Shown here: piece after piece, positions 1 to 9,224 of the stretch
Layout: every line of letters starts with the position of its first letter
How positions within the stretch are numbered: position 1 is the first letter of the stretch
Assembly (NCBI RefSeq): GCF_006547045.1
Contig: NZ_CP041242.1
Span: 2,366,001-2,430,000, forward strand
Direction of reading: 5' to 3'
Origin: Lysobacter alkalisoli
GTDB taxonomy: Bacteria > Pseudomonadota > Gammaproteobacteria > Xanthomonadales > Xanthomonadaceae
DNA: 64,000 nt
The notes under the pieces: model-generated
The model's input: the letters and a program-made list of their open reading frames with translations, nothing else
What the model was told of the DNA's origin: nothing
Database searches by the model: none
Position numbers and translations under genes: made by a program

Positions 1-288
1 ACAACCGACCGCCGAACCGGAAAAAAGCGCCGTGTCATCGCGGGTGTCGATGCTCATCCACGCCGGATTGCCGCCGGCCGCCACGTCGCGGGCGCGGCGC
101 TCGATCTCCGGCTCCAGGCAGCCGCCGCTGAGCCAGCCCACCTGGCCGGTCGACTCACCGAACACGGCCATCGCGCCCGGGCCGACGTAGGTGGACCCTT
201 CGGTCGCCACCACCACGGCCAACGTCGCGGCATCGCCGTCCCGGTGGGCGGCCAGGGCGGCTTCGATCACGGTACGCAAGGCAGGCAT
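1..288 (-). CDS. XdhC/CoxI family molybdenum hydroxylase maturation protein (3' end outside window)
   Basis: The first 96 residues are visible; the gene runs off the left edge. The N-terminus has the XdhC/CoxI pattern: a short helix, a strand followed by TEGSTYVGPGA, then GWLSGGCLEPEI, the conserved cysteine-containing segment of the family. XdhC proteins insert or sulfurate the molybdopterin cofactor of xanthine/aldehyde/isoquinoline oxidoreductases. The gene is divergent from the two structural subunits of such an enzyme, with an 84-bp shared upstream region, which fits the role. The ATG at 288 is the only good start in frame. Substrate class of the partner enzyme is not readable from this fragment. 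Confidence 0.88.
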   Translation of the reverse strand, partial: MPALRTVIEAALAAHRDGDAATLAVVVATEGSTYVGPGAMAVFGESTGQVGWLSGGCLEPEIERRARDVAAGGNPAWMSIDTRDDTALFSGSAVGC

Positions 289-372
289 GCACGCAGGATA
301 CGGCGTGAGGTGGCACGCCTGCATCCGAGAGCGTATGTTTGATCCACCCCAGCCACCGCCAGGGCAACGCTC

Positions 373-858
373 ATGAAACTGCACGTCAATGGTGTCGAAC
401 ACGAAGTCGATGCGCCGCCCGACATGCCGCTGCTCTGGGTGTTGCGCGACCTGATGGGACTCACCGGCACCAAGTTCGGTTGCGGTATCGCCCAATGCGG
501 CGCATGCACCGTGCATCTGGATGGCGCACCGCTGCGCGCCTGCGTCACGCCGGTGTCGGCCGTTGGTGCACGCAAGATCACTACCATCGAAGGCCTCTCC
601 AGCGACGGCGACCACCCGGTGCAGAAGGCGTGGGCGGAACTGGACGTCGTGCAATGCGGCTACTGCCAGTCCGGGCAGATCATGTCCGCCGCCGCGCTGC
701 TGGCCGCGGTGCCCTCGCCCAGCGATACCGACATCGACCAGGCCATGTCCGGCAACATCTGCCGCTGCGGCACCTACCAGCGCATCCGCGCCGCCGTGCA
801 TCGTGCCGCGGAACACTCTGCCACGAAGCCTGCCGCCGCAGAGCATGGCGAAGGCTGA
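373..858 (+). CDS. 2Fe-2S subunit of a molybdenum hydroxylase (isoquinoline 1-oxidoreductase alpha-like)
   Basis: 161 residues, the usual length for the small iron-sulfur subunit of CO/xanthine/isoquinoline dehydrogenases. A plant-type ferredoxin cluster is formed by C37, C42, C45 and C57; the second [2Fe-2S] domain has C95, C98, C130 and C132 in the CGYC...CRC arrangement. It passes electrons from the molybdopterin subunit encoded immediately downstream (45-bp gap) to an acceptor, probably the c-type cytochrome encoded third. There is no signal peptide; such subunits travel with the Tat-exported large subunit. The substrate (N-heterocycle or aldehyde) cannot be decided from sequence. Confidence 0.9.
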   Translation: MKLHVNGVEHEVDAPPDMPLLWVLRDLMGLTGTKFGCGIAQCGACTVHLDGAPLRACVTPVSAVGARKITTIEGLSSDGDHPVQKAWAELDVVQCGYCQSGQIMSAAALLAAVPSPSDTDIDQAMSGNICRCGTYQRIRAAVHRAAEHSATKPAAAEHGEG

Positions 859-903
859 CCTCATTCCCTGCCCGATCCGGCCCCTGGCCCGACGGAGATC
901 CGC

Positions 904-3090
904 ATGAACGCAGTCATGAATGCCTCCCGCCGCCGCTTTCTCAAGGCCAGCGCCGCAGTGGGTGGCGGCCTGGTCATCGGCTTCGTGATACCGGGCAGCA
1001 AGCGGTTCGCCGCTGCGCAGGAAAGCTCTGACCCGGCCGCCACCTCCTTCTCGCCCAATGCATTCCTGCGCATCGGCAACGACGATCGGGTGACCGTGGT
1101 GTTGGCGCATTCCGAAATGGGCCAGGGCATCTGGACCACCTTGTCGATGCTGATTGCCGAGGAGCTGGACGCCGACTGGTCGAAGATCGCGGTCGAACAC
1201 GGCCCGGCCTCGCCCGCGCTCGCCAGTCCGGTGTTCGGCATGCAGGGCACCGGCGGTTCGACCACCACCTGGTCCGAGTTCGACCGCTACCGCCGCGCCG
1301 GCGCCACCGCGCGCGCCATGCTGGTGCAGGCGGCATCCGATCGCCTCGGCGTCCCGGTCGGCGACATCCGGGTGGAGAACGGCGAAGTGATCGCCGGCAA
1401 TCAGCGCCTGCGCTTCGGTGAACTGGCCGACGAGGCCGGCCGGTTGACGCCGCCGGATCCGGCCACGCTGACGCTGAAGGAACCCGCGGACTGGAAGGTC
1501 ATCGGCAAGCCGACCAAGCGCCTGGACACGCCGGAAAAAATCACCGGCAAAGCCATCTTCGGCATGGACGTGCAGTTCGAAGGGCTGCTGACCGCCGTCG
1601 TGGCGCGTTCGCCGGTCTTCGGCGGCCGCATGAAAAGTTTCGACGACAGCGCCGCCCGTGCCGTGACCGGCGTGCGCGAGGTGGTGGCCGTGCCGAGCGG
1701 CGTGGCAGTGGTGGCCGATCATTTCTGGGCCGCCAAGCGCGGCCGCGACGCCTTGAAGGTGGAATGGGAGCCGGGCGAGTTCGCCGGCACCGACAGCGCC
1801 GCCCTCCGGACCCGGTTCAACGAGTTGGCTGGCCAGCCCGGCGCCATTGCGGCACAGGTGGGCACGCTTGCGACCGACGCTCAAGCGACCGATGACAGCA
1901 CCGTCGATGACAGCATTGTGTCGGCCGACTACGCCGTGCCCTACCTGGCGCACGCGGCGATGGAACCGCTCAACTGCACCGTGCGCATCGAGGACGACAA
2001 GTGCGAGCTGTGGATCGGCACGCAGTTCCAGACCCTCGAGCAGATGGCCGCCGCGCGTATCACCGGCCTGCCGCCGGAAAAGGTGCACGTACATACGACC
2101 TTCCTCGGCGGTGCGTTCGGCCGCCGCGCCAACTTCGCGGTGGACGTCGTCGGCGAGGCGGTCGAGATCGCCAAGGCCGTGGGCAAGCCGGTCAAGACGG
2201 TGTGGACCCGCGAAGACGACATGCGTGGCGGCTACTACCGCTCGGCCTTCGTGCAGCGCGCGCGCATCAAGCTGGACGACCAAGGCAGGCCGACGTCGTG
2301 GCACCACGTGCTGGTCGGCCAGTCGATCATGACCGGCACGCCGATGGAAGCAATGGCGGTGAAGAACGGTGTCGATCACTCCTCGATCGAAGGCGTGCCG
2401 AACTCGCCGTATGTCCTCGACACGCCCGCGCATCGCGTCGACCTGCATTCGCCGAAGACCGCGATCCCGGTGCTGTGGTGGCGCTCGGTGGGGCACAGCT
2501 ACAACGCCTTCGTGATGGAAAGCCTGGTCGACGAACTGGCCGCCAAGGCCGGGCAGGATCCACTGGCCTACCGACGGATGCTGCTGAAGGACCACCCACG
2601 TCACCTGGGTGCGCTCGACCTGGCGGCGGAAAAGTTCGACTGGGACGCCGAGCTGCCCAAAGGGCATGGTCGTGGTATCGCCGTGCATGAATCCTTCGGG
2701 AGCTTCGTCGCGCAGGCAGCAGAGATCTCGGTAGACAACGGCCAGATCCGTGTCCACCGCGTGGTCTGTGCCATCGACTGCGGGATTGCGGTCAATCCCG
2801 AGGGCATCGCGGCGCAGATGGAATCAGGCATCGTGTACGGCCTGAGCGCCGCGCTGTACGGCGCGTTGAACATCAAGGAAGGACGCGTGGTCGAGTCCAA
2901 CTTTCACGACTACCCGGTCCTGCGCATGGCGCAGATGCCCAGGGTGGAGACGCACATCGTGCCCAGCACGGAGAAATCCGGCGGTGTGGGCGAACCCGGC
3001 ACGCCACCCATCGCCCCGGCCGTGGCCAATGCGGTGTTCGCCCTGACGGGACAGCGCCTGCGCGAACTTCCACTGCGACTCAAGGCCTGA
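904..3090 (+). CDS. Molybdopterin-binding subunit of a molybdenum hydroxylase (isoquinoline 1-oxidoreductase beta-like), Tat-exported
   Basis: 728 residues. The N-terminus has a twin-arginine signal (SRRRFLK at 8-14 followed by a hydrophobic stretch), so the enzyme is exported folded with its Fe-S partner. The body is the aldehyde oxidase/xanthine dehydrogenase molybdopterin fold with motifs such as GGAFGRRANFAVD and, near the C-terminus, GVGEPGTPP carrying the catalytic glutamate. This two-subunit, FAD-less architecture is that of IorAB-type enzymes, which use a cytochrome rather than NAD as acceptor. It sits between the 2Fe-2S gene and a cytochrome c gene (13-bp gap), consistent with one operon. 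Confidence 0.9.
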   Translation: MNAVMNASRRRFLKASAAVGGGLVIGFVIPGSKRFAAAQESSDPAATSFSPNAFLRIGNDDRVTVVLAHSEMGQGIWTTLSMLIAEELDADWSKIAVEHGPASPALASPVFGMQGTGGSTTTWSEFDRYRRAGATARAMLVQAASDRLGVPVGDIRVENGEVIAGNQRLRFGELADEAGRLTPPDPATLTLKEPADWKVIGKPTKRLDTPEKITGKAIFGMDVQFEGLLTAVVARSPVFGGRMKSFDDSAARAVTGVREVVAVPSGVAVVADHFWAAKRGRDALKVEWEPGEFAGTDSAALRTRFNELAGQPGAIAAQVGTLATDAQATDDSTVDDSIVSADYAVPYLAHAAMEPLNCTVRIEDDKCELWIGTQFQTLEQMAAARITGLPPEKVHVHTTFLGGAFGRRANFAVDVVGEAVEIAKAVGKPVKTVWTREDDMRGGYYRSAFVQRARIKLDDQGRPTSWHHVLVGQSIMTGTPMEAMAVKNGVDHSSIEGVPNSPYVLDTPAHRVDLHSPKTAIPVLWWRSVGHSYNAFVMESLVDELAAKAGQDPLAYRRMLLKDHPRHLGALDLAAEKFDWDAELPKGHGRGIAVHESFGSFVAQAAEISVDNGQIRVHRVVCAIDCGIAVNPEGIAAQMESGIVYGLSAALYGALNIKEGRVVESNFHDYPVLRMAQMPRVETHIVPSTEKSGGVGEPGTPPIAPAVANAVFALTGQRLRELPLRLKA

Positions 3091-3103
3091 GGAGACGACG
3101 AGC

Positions 3104-3690
3104 ATGCGCATCCTGACCCTTGCCGTTGCCACCCTGCTGCTGTCGGCCTGCGGCCCGCGCCTCAGCCCCGAACAGAAAGCCGAGGCACTCGATGCCTTCG
3201 CCACAGTGGAGAAGGTCTTCCAGCACCCACGTTGCAGCAACTGCCACATCCCCGGTGACCAGCCGCTGCAATTCGACAACCAGGTCCCACACGCCATGAA
3301 CGTGGTGCGCGGCCCCGAGGGCAAGGGCGCACCGGGCCTGCCCTGCGCCGCCTGCCACGGCGAAGCCAACCCGCCGGCCGGCTACGACCCGCAATCGCCC
3401 CCGGGCGCGCCGCATTGGCAACTGCCGCCCCCGACCAGAAGATGGCCTGGATTGGGCTGCCCGCCGCGGAACTGTGCAAGATGATCCAGGACAAGTCGCG
3501 CAACGGCGACCGCGATTTCGCCGCCCTCACCCAGCACGTGACCGAGGACAAGCTGGTGCTGTGGGGCTGGGAGCCCGGCGGCAACCGCGCCCCCGTGGAC
3601 GTACCCCACGACGCGTTCGTCACCGCATTCAGGACCTGGGCGGATGCAGGCGGGCCCTGTCCCGAGCCTGTCGCCACTGCCGGAGGCTGA
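3104..3690 (+). pseudogene. Diheme c-type cytochrome lipoprotein, split by a one-base frameshift
   Basis: The product begins with a lipoprotein signal (LLLSACG, Cys16) and has two heme sites, CSNCH (44-48) and CAACH (81-85). Frame 1 stops at 3484 after an implausible Arg-rich tail. A second frame, starting within the run CCGCCCCCGACC near 3428-3436, continues with a sensible sequence to 3690; adding one C would give ...WQLPPPDQKMAWIG and a single protein of about 195 residues. It follows the molybdenum hydroxylase genes and would be their periplasmic electron acceptor. Either the gene is broken or one C was lost in the assembly; the intact codon usage after the shift favours a recent change or an error. 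Confidence 0.75.
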
Positions 3691-3760
3691 GCCGGCGCTT
3701 TCGAACGATCCGGCCCGCATTGCCCCCGCCCCCATTGGCCGCTAGAATCTCCACCTTCGT

Positions 3761-3836
<76 letters not shown>

Positions 3837-3848
3837 TTTTTTCCAGTA

Positions 3849-3880
3849 GAAACAGCGCGCTATCAACGCGCTGTTTCTCT
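3849..3880 (+). terminator. Rho-independent terminator after tRNA-Ala
   Basis: An 11-bp perfect stem, GAAACAGCGCG and CGCGCTGTTTC, with a 7-nt loop, followed by a T-rich stretch (TCTTTCTGT). It lies 12 bases after the tRNA CCA end. Confidence 0.8.
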
Positions 3881-3966
3881 TTCTGTCTCCGTGATGTGCC
3901 AGATATCACTGCGTTGGCCTGTACGGCAGGCATGGGCCGCGCTCCCAGAAAATGCATGCCGATCAC

Positions 3967-4371
3967 GCTGAGCCGACGCGACAGGCAGCGCAGGTTCACC
4001 CGGTTGCGGTTGCTCAACGTCCACTCGTCGCCGAGCGTGCGCCTGTACGTCAGGTCGACGATGCCGCGGTGTTCGACCGAGTCGCTGGCGCCGGCATCGT
4101 CCCTGCCGATCTAGCGGCCACCCACGCGGATCGACCAGCGTTCTGCCAGCCGGCGATCCAGCGCAATGCCGAACGCCGACTCGCGGAACGAACGCAGGTT
4201 GTCGGAGGCGAACGAAACCGATGCGTGCAGGCGGGTGCTGGCGTCGAATCGATAGCGTAGTTCGAGTTCGCGCAAGCTTTCCGTCTCCGGATCCACCGCG
4301 GATGCGCCGAAACTCGCAAGCAACGCCAGAAGGCCGGCCACGACGCGCGTCGAGCATATCGCGATGGTCAT
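3967..4371 (-). pseudogene. Decayed outer-membrane/DUF2490-like protein, internal stop and lost 3' end
   Basis: The reading frame opens with a signal peptide (residues 1-25, ending ASA) and then beta-strand-like sequence (LELRYRFDASTRLHASVSF...WSIRVGGR). An in-frame TAG at 4111-4113 interrupts it, but the same frame continues with protein-like sequence (DLTYRRTLGDEWTLSNRNRV) before dissolving near the tRNA terminator. The ATG overlaps the TGA of the upstream patatin gene (TGATG), suggesting former translational coupling. The stop replaces what was probably a Tyr codon. A truncated 86-residue product could still be made. The family call rests on general resemblance to DUF2490 proteins and is tentative. 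Confidence 0.55.
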
Positions 4372-6677
4372 CAGAACGCCTGCCCAATTTCCAGGAAGAT
4401 GACGCCGTCACCGGTTTCGCGCCAGCCGTAGCCAAGCTGCATCGGTCCGAGCCACGAGTCGAAGCCGAGGTAGACACTGCCATTGAGGATGCCGTCGCCC
4501 AGGCTCACGTCCGCGCGCCGCTCCCAGGCATTGCCGAACTCCAGCGTGCCGCCCACCTGCGCGGAGCGGCCGAAGACCTCGGCGAGCTGGTAGCTGTAAC
4601 CCACGAATACGACGGTGTAGTGCTGGCCGGTCAGCTGGTTGAGCCGGAAGCCGGCAAGGCGCGTGCGGCCACCCAGCCGGTAGCGGTCCTGGAGCGGAAG
4701 CTGGCCCGACGTGGTCACGTGGTAGCGCCCGCCAAGCTGCACCGCATGCCTGCCGAAACTCCGCGCCAGCATCGCGTCGAGGTCGAACTTGTCATACTCG
4801 GCGTCGCTGCCCAGCCAGTCACGGGAGACGGTGTAGCCCAGCGCCAGGTAGTGCCCGTGGCGCGGAAAGAACAGGCTGTCGAGGCGATCCACGTTGACGA
4901 GCGCATACAGAGCGCCCTGGTCGAACTCGAACTCCTCCAGTGCCGGGTCGCCCACTTCCACCTTCGCCTTGCCCTTGCCGAACTCCGTACCGATCGAGAG
5001 CGCGCCGTAGTTGCCGAATTCACGCGTCGCCTGCAAACGCACGCCAAGCACGCGGACATCGTAGGTAGCGAAGTTGTTGCCCGCAGCGTCGAACACGTGG
5101 ATGTTCGGATTGTCGTAGCCGACGCGGGCGTACAGCAGATTGCGGTTGGAGACGTCGAGCGGGTGGTAGTACTCCGCGCCCAGGCCGGGTTCACTGCCCA
5201 CGGAGAGGATCACCCTTCCCTCGGCGCCGAATGGCGACAGCGGCGAGAACAGGACGCCGGCCCGCAGCGTACTCTCGAATGTGCCTTCGAAATCGGAACT
5301 GTAGGTCAGTCCCAACTGCAGATAATTGGGCCCCTGCGGCTTGGCGCGCGCGCGTACCAGTACGCCGGTGCGGCCGTCCTCGCGGACCACTTCGTAGGTG
5401 ACGCTGGCCAGCGTGCCCAGGCTGTAGACGCGCAGGATCCGCGACTCCACCGCGTCCGCGTCGAGCTGCTGGCCGACCGGGATCCGCAACTGGTCCAGCA
5501 GCATCTCGTCGGCATAGCCGGTTTCGTTGTCGAGCCTGACGAACTCCACCACCGGTGCCGTCGCTTCCACGCCATGTTGCGAACGCGAAGCCGCATACAC
5601 CTCCTGCGAAGCGCCCAGCCGCGCGAGATCCGCATGCGCCGCGTCAGCCGCGCGGTCGCCGATCGCCAAGGCTTCGCCCACCTTTTCGAAATCGCCGGTG
5701 GCGACGTCATCGCCAAGCTCCGGCACGATCAGCACATCGCGATCGGCCAGCGTCTGCAGCTGCCGGCGCGTGTTGCCGGTGGTCATCATGCCGCTGATCT
5801 GCGAGACCACCTGCAGCAGGCTGGCATTGCGGTCAAGCTTGTCGAGTGGCGTGCCGACATCGACGGCGATCACGATGTCCGCACCCATGCCACGGACGAT
5901 GTCCACCGGAACCTGGTTGACCAGCCCGCCGTCGAGCAGCACGCGCCCGTCCACTTCCACCGGCTGGAAGATACCGGGCAGCGACATGCTCGCGCGCATC
6001 GCCATCGCCAGGCTGCCATGATCGAGCACCACCGCCTCGCCGGTGTTGAGGTCCGTCGCCACGGCGCGGTACGGGATGGGCAACAGGTCGAAGTCCTCGA
6101 TGGCGCTTACGCCGAGCGTGTTGCGTTCGAACATCGCCAGGATCCGTTCGCCCTGCAGCAGCCCTGGGGAAAGCCTCAACCCCTTGCGCGTGATGCCGAC
6201 GCCGACCGTGGTCAGGGAATCCCGGTCGTCCTGCTTGCGCCGATAGGAGCGCTCGGGACGTGCAAGCGAATCGTCGAACAGCCGCTTCCAGTCGGTCGAT
6301 TCCACCAGCTCGCGCAGGTCCTGCGCGGGCATGCCAGACGCATACAGCCCGCCCACCAGCGCACCCATGCTGGTGCCGGCGATGCAATCGACCGGAATGC
6401 GCAACTCCTCGATCTTGCGCAGCACGCTGATGTGCGCGATACCCCGCGCCCCTCCGCCACCCAGAGCCAGGCCGACCCGAGGGCGTACATCACCAGCTCC
6501 CCGCATACCGCAGCTGGGCGTTGCGACGCTGGACGCAGGGGATTGTTCCTGTGCTCTGGCCGCGCCTGCAGCCAGCAACAGTACCGCCAGCCAGGTCGCC
6601 ACGCCCCGGTGTCGGGACCGGAACGTGGCGTGCTCGCCTTCCAGTGACAACATCGGGTAGAAGTGCCGCCGCGCCAT
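4371..6677 (-). CDS. Patatin-like phospholipase with C-terminal Omp85-type beta-barrel (PlpD-like, type Vd autotransporter)
   Basis: 768 residues from the ATG at 6677, chosen because GGGGAGCC lies at good spacing; a longer frame adds 13 residues without a ribosome site. Order: signal peptide (to about 43), patatin domain with oxyanion loop GLALGGGGARG, nucleophile elbow GTSMG (Ser103) and LDGGLVNQVP (Asp249) forming the Ser-Asp dyad, a POTRA-like linker (about 330-410), then a 16-strand-type surface antigen D15 barrel ending in aromatic-terminated strands (...FLEIGQAF). Known PlpD-type proteins place a lipase on or outside the outer membrane. The downstream gene, now a pseudogene, is overlapped by the stop codon. 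Confidence 0.92.
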   Translation of the reverse strand: MARRHFYPMLSLEGEHATFRSRHRGVATWLAVLLLAAGAARAQEQSPASSVATPSCGMRGAGDVRPRVGLALGGGGARGIAHISVLRKIEELRIPVDCIAGTSMGALVGGLYASGMPAQDLRELVESTDWKRLFDDSLARPERSYRRKQDDRDSLTTVGVGITRKGLRLSPGLLQGERILAMFERNTLGVSAIEDFDLLPIPYRAVATDLNTGEAVVLDHGSLAMAMRASMSLPGIFQPVEVDGRVLLDGGLVNQVPVDIVRGMGADIVIAVDVGTPLDKLDRNASLLQVVSQISGMMTTGNTRRQLQTLADRDVLIVPELGDDVATGDFEKVGEALAIGDRAADAAHADLARLGASQEVYAASRSQHGVEATAPVVEFVRLDNETGYADEMLLDQLRIPVGQQLDADAVESRILRVYSLGTLASVTYEVVREDGRTGVLVRARAKPQGPNYLQLGLTYSSDFEGTFESTLRAGVLFSPLSPFGAEGRVILSVGSEPGLGAEYYHPLDVSNRNLLYARVGYDNPNIHVFDAAGNNFATYDVRVLGVRLQATREFGNYGALSIGTEFGKGKAKVEVGDPALEEFEFDQGALYALVNVDRLDSLFFPRHGHYLALGYTVSRDWLGSDAEYDKFDLDAMLARSFGRHAVQLGGRYHVTTSGQLPLQDRYRLGGRTRLAGFRLNQLTGQHYTVVFVGYSYQLAEVFGRSAQVGGTLEFGNAWERRADVSLGDGILNGSVYLGFDSWLGPMQLGYGWRETGDGVIFLEIGQAF

Positions 6678-6806
6678 CACAGGCTCCCCTGGATCAGGGC
6701 TGGACCCACCACGCACACCACGATGTCACCCTGCAATGGCTGTTTCCATGCAAGAAGGACGCGCGGCACCGAAGCAAGCAAGGCTTCGCGAAGGACGATC
6801 ACCCGG

Positions 6807-7556
6807 TCATTCCAGGATCGCCCTCGCGCCTGTCGGCTGAACCGGGCGATTGTTGGCATGACCCACCGCCTTGCCGACCATGGTCAGCTGATCGGCCGTG
6901 GCTTCGACCGTGTGCTTCAGCACGAACCAGCGCACTCCTTCCGAACATGGAGGTGTGGTCAGCGAGCCGTTGTAACGGTAGTAATCGCGATTGGCGGGCA
7001 GCAGGTCGGCCGCGGACACCTCCGGTCTCAGTGCCTCCTTGCCGTTCTCGACCTGCGGCACCTGCGGCCACACTTTCTCCAGCGGCTTGTTGCTGTGGCC
7101 CTGCTCGAACATCAGTGCCACGACAGCCAGATTGCCTTTCGCGTCGGCATGCACGAAGTGCGCTTCCATCGGGAAGGACTTTCCCTTGATGGTGTTCTCG
7201 CTGGGTGAGTGGAAGTGGAACTGCTTCAGCGCAAAGTCCGTGCCGTCCACGGTGATCTTGCTGCCCGGGTTGTAGTTGACCTGGATCGCATGGCCGTTGT
7301 TGACCACCTCGTGGCCACCCGGCTTGTAGTCGAATGCAATCCGCGGCAACTCCGCTTCGATGAAGTTGTCCAGGTCGATCGGCGATTGATTCCTGCCAAC
7401 GCCGCAGGTGCCGAAATCGGACTCGAACTCCGCCCAATGTTCCGGGCCGACTTCGCCTGCATAGCCCCAGTGGTGTGGATGCCCGCCTTCCTGCGCAGCG
7501 GTCGGCAGCGCAAGCGAAGCAACGAACAGGCTGGCAAGGAGTGATCGTGTTTTCAT
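6807..7556 (-). CDS. Periplasmic alpha-class carbonic anhydrase
   Basis: 249 residues with a cleavable signal peptide (about 22 residues, ending TAAQ). Alpha-CA hallmarks are present: NQSPIDL near the N-terminus, the zinc-binding FHFHSPSEN with its two histidines, the third ligand in EAHFVHAD, and the C-terminal GSLTTPPCSEGV. It interconverts CO2 and bicarbonate in the periplasm. It is the last gene of a long minus-strand run of envelope proteins, 30 bp after a membrane protein gene; ribosome site GAGGAACACGAC precedes the ATG. Confidence 0.95.
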   Translation of the reverse strand: MKTRSLLASLFVASLALPTAAQEGGHPHHWGYAGEVGPEHWAEFESDFGTCGVGRNQSPIDLDNFIEAELPRIAFDYKPGGHEVVNNGHAIQVNYNPGSKITVDGTDFALKQFHFHSPSENTIKGKSFPMEAHFVHADAKGNLAVVALMFEQGHSNKPLEKVWPQVPQVENGKEALRPEVSAADLLPANRDYYRYNGSLTTPPCSEGVRWFVLKHTVEATADQLTMVGKAVGHANNRPVQPTGARAILE

Positions 7557-7586
7557 GTCGTGTTCCTCGTTTGTGGGAGCAAGAAC

Positions 7587-8372
7587 CTAGTTCTCCGAAC
7601 GCAACCTGTCCTGCAGCTCGATCAACGGCTGCGGGCTCACGGTGATGAAGCCGCCTTGCGGCCGGTTCAGGTCCACGATCAACGTGACGAGCACGGCGAA
7701 CGTGAGCGTGATCGGGATGATGCCCACCAGCCTGCGCTTGCCCGACAGGCCGATCTGCAGGCCCAGGGTGCCCATCGTGAGCATGGTGATCGCCAGCAAT
7801 CCGACCCAAATCCTGCCCGGTATCCGCGCATGGACGCCGTCGGCGACACGTCGTTCGTGCACGGCGATCACGTCGTTGACCGACGCGACCACCAAGGACG
7901 TGAAACGATCGGGATCCTCATGGACCGCGGATAACACCTGTGCCCAGATCAGGTCCTGGATCTCCAGCGACCGTGCCACGCCTGCCTTCAGATCGCCGCC
8001 GGGACGCGCCGCGCGCAGGCGGACGTCCACGTACTCATCGAGCAGGCGTTTGACCTGAGGGCCGCGTGCGTCGCCAAGCAAGTCCGCCCGCCGATAGGCC
8101 GTGCCGATGTGGATCGCTTCGGTCAGCACGTCCTGTTTCCGTGCGCCGTAGTGCGTGGACGCCGTGGAAAACGTGAAGGCCAGCAGGAAGGCCAACATGC
8201 CGAGCAGCCCTCCGACGATTGGCCCGACCGATGTCTGGGCGCCTTCGTCCTGGCGGGTGCGCTGGTGGTGGCGGCCGATCAGGATGCCGGCTTCGCACGC
8301 TGCGAAGATCAGGAGCACGATGCAGAGGTAGACTCCTGCCATCGGCATCGCTTCGAGGAAATAGCGGCCCAT
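7587..8372 (-). CDS. Bestrophin-like/DUF4239-type membrane protein
   Basis: 261 residues from ATG 8372, which lies 14 bp after the preceding stop; the frame stays open upstream but with sequence unlike a protein. There are two hydrophobic segments near the N-terminus (about 8-25 and 50-70), a soluble helical middle with the family-like pattern AIHIGTAYRRADLL...LLDEYVDVRL, and two C-terminal membrane segments. This matches the DUF4239 (bestrophin-like) layout; function of that family is not established. It lies in the envelope cluster between a porin-like protein and carbonic anhydrase; a role in ion or bicarbonate flux would be guesswork. Confidence 0.7.
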   Translation of the reverse strand: MGRYFLEAMPMAGVYLCIVLLIFAACEAGILIGRHHQRTRQDEGAQTSVGPIVGGLLGMLAFLLAFTFSTASTHYGARKQDVLTEAIHIGTAYRRADLLGDARGPQVKRLLDEYVDVRLRAARPGGDLKAGVARSLEIQDLIWAQVLSAVHEDPDRFTSLVVASVNDVIAVHERRVADGVHARIPGRIWVGLLAITMLTMGTLGLQIGLSGKRRLVGIIPITLTFAVLVTLIVDLNRPQGGFITVSPQPLIELQDRLRSEN

Positions 8373-8386
8373 TGCGTGCCCTCGTG

Positions 8387-9199
8387 CTACTTCTTGGGGA
8401 ACAGCAAGGTGAAGGTGAAGCGCAGCCCCCATTCGGCGCCGCTGTCCGGCGCTTCGATGTAATAGCGGACGCCGCCCTGGTAACTCACCAGCTGCGTGCC
8501 GATGCGGCTGACCTTGCTGTAGCCGACGTTGAGCGGCACGGTCCATTGCTTGCCTTCCCAGTCGTATGTCGATTCCAGCGCGACATTGACCGTCCTTCCT
8601 TTTCCAAGGCTCTTGGCCAGGAACGGTTGCAGGTACGTGGCGTTGATGTCCGCACGATCGTCATCGCCGGTGAACGACCAGATATGGTTGAACAGTGCAC
8701 CGTACGTCCAGCCCGTGGCAGTCTGGCGGAGCGCCACACCGGTCGGACCTGCGCCCCATTTTTCGCCGCCAAGCAGGTCATCGGTCGCGGTTGGAATCAG
8801 GAGTACGGGTCCGACGCCCCATGTCCAGCCGCTAGGGGTCAGGGCCTTGGGTGAGAAGAACAGGCTCTGCGTGGTATCACCGAGCCCGAACTGCGTGCCG
8901 GCTCCTGGAAAAATGTCGTGCTGGCTGACGATCGGAAGGATGGTGCGGGAGATCATGTTCCAGTCTTCACCGATCGAGACCGGAATCACCGGCTGCAGGT
9001 TGAGGGTGAACTTGTCGCCGTCGTCGAGTGCGCCGATGCCGTCGTCGTAGTTGAGTTGCATCGGTACGCTGGTCAGGCTGGCGATCGGATTCGCCAGCTG
9101 TTTGGCCAGCGCCTCGGTGTCCTGCGCCCGCGTGACGAGTGAAGCGCAGCCCAGCGCCAGTGCAACACATGTCGGCAGATAGATACGCTGCGAATTCAT
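8387..9199 (-). CDS. Outer-membrane transporter-like beta-barrel protein (phenol-degradation MetA type)
   Basis: 270 residues: signal peptide to about residue 25 (LVTRAQ), then alternating amphipathic strands (LNLQPVIPVSIG, WTWGVGPVLLIPTAT) and an aromatic-rich end (WGLRFTFTLLFPKK). The layout fits the transporter/putative MetA-pathway family of small outer-membrane barrels. A strong GGGGG ribosome site precedes ATG 9199. The gene is followed after 14 bp by a DUF4239-like membrane protein, so the two are probably co-translated. Transported solute unknown. Confidence 0.75.
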   Translation of the reverse strand: MNSQRIYLPTCVALALGCASLVTRAQDTEALAKQLANPIASLTSVPMQLNYDDGIGALDDGDKFTLNLQPVIPVSIGEDWNMISRTILPIVSQHDIFPGAGTQFGLGDTTQSLFFSPKALTPSGWTWGVGPVLLIPTATDDLLGGEKWGAGPTGVALRQTATGWTYGALFNHIWSFTGDDDRADINATYLQPFLAKSLGKGRTVNVALESTYDWEGKQWTVPLNVGYSKVSRIGTQLVSYQGGVRYYIEAPDSGAEWGLRFTFTLLFPKK

Positions 9200-9224
9200 C
9201 GTGCTTTCCCCCTTGCCGACCGGA

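Noticed and set aside
4221-6647. 808-codon open frame opposite the patatin gene
   Set aside because: Antisense shadow of a clear patatin-barrel protein; its translation is Arg/His/Ala-rich with no domain pattern.
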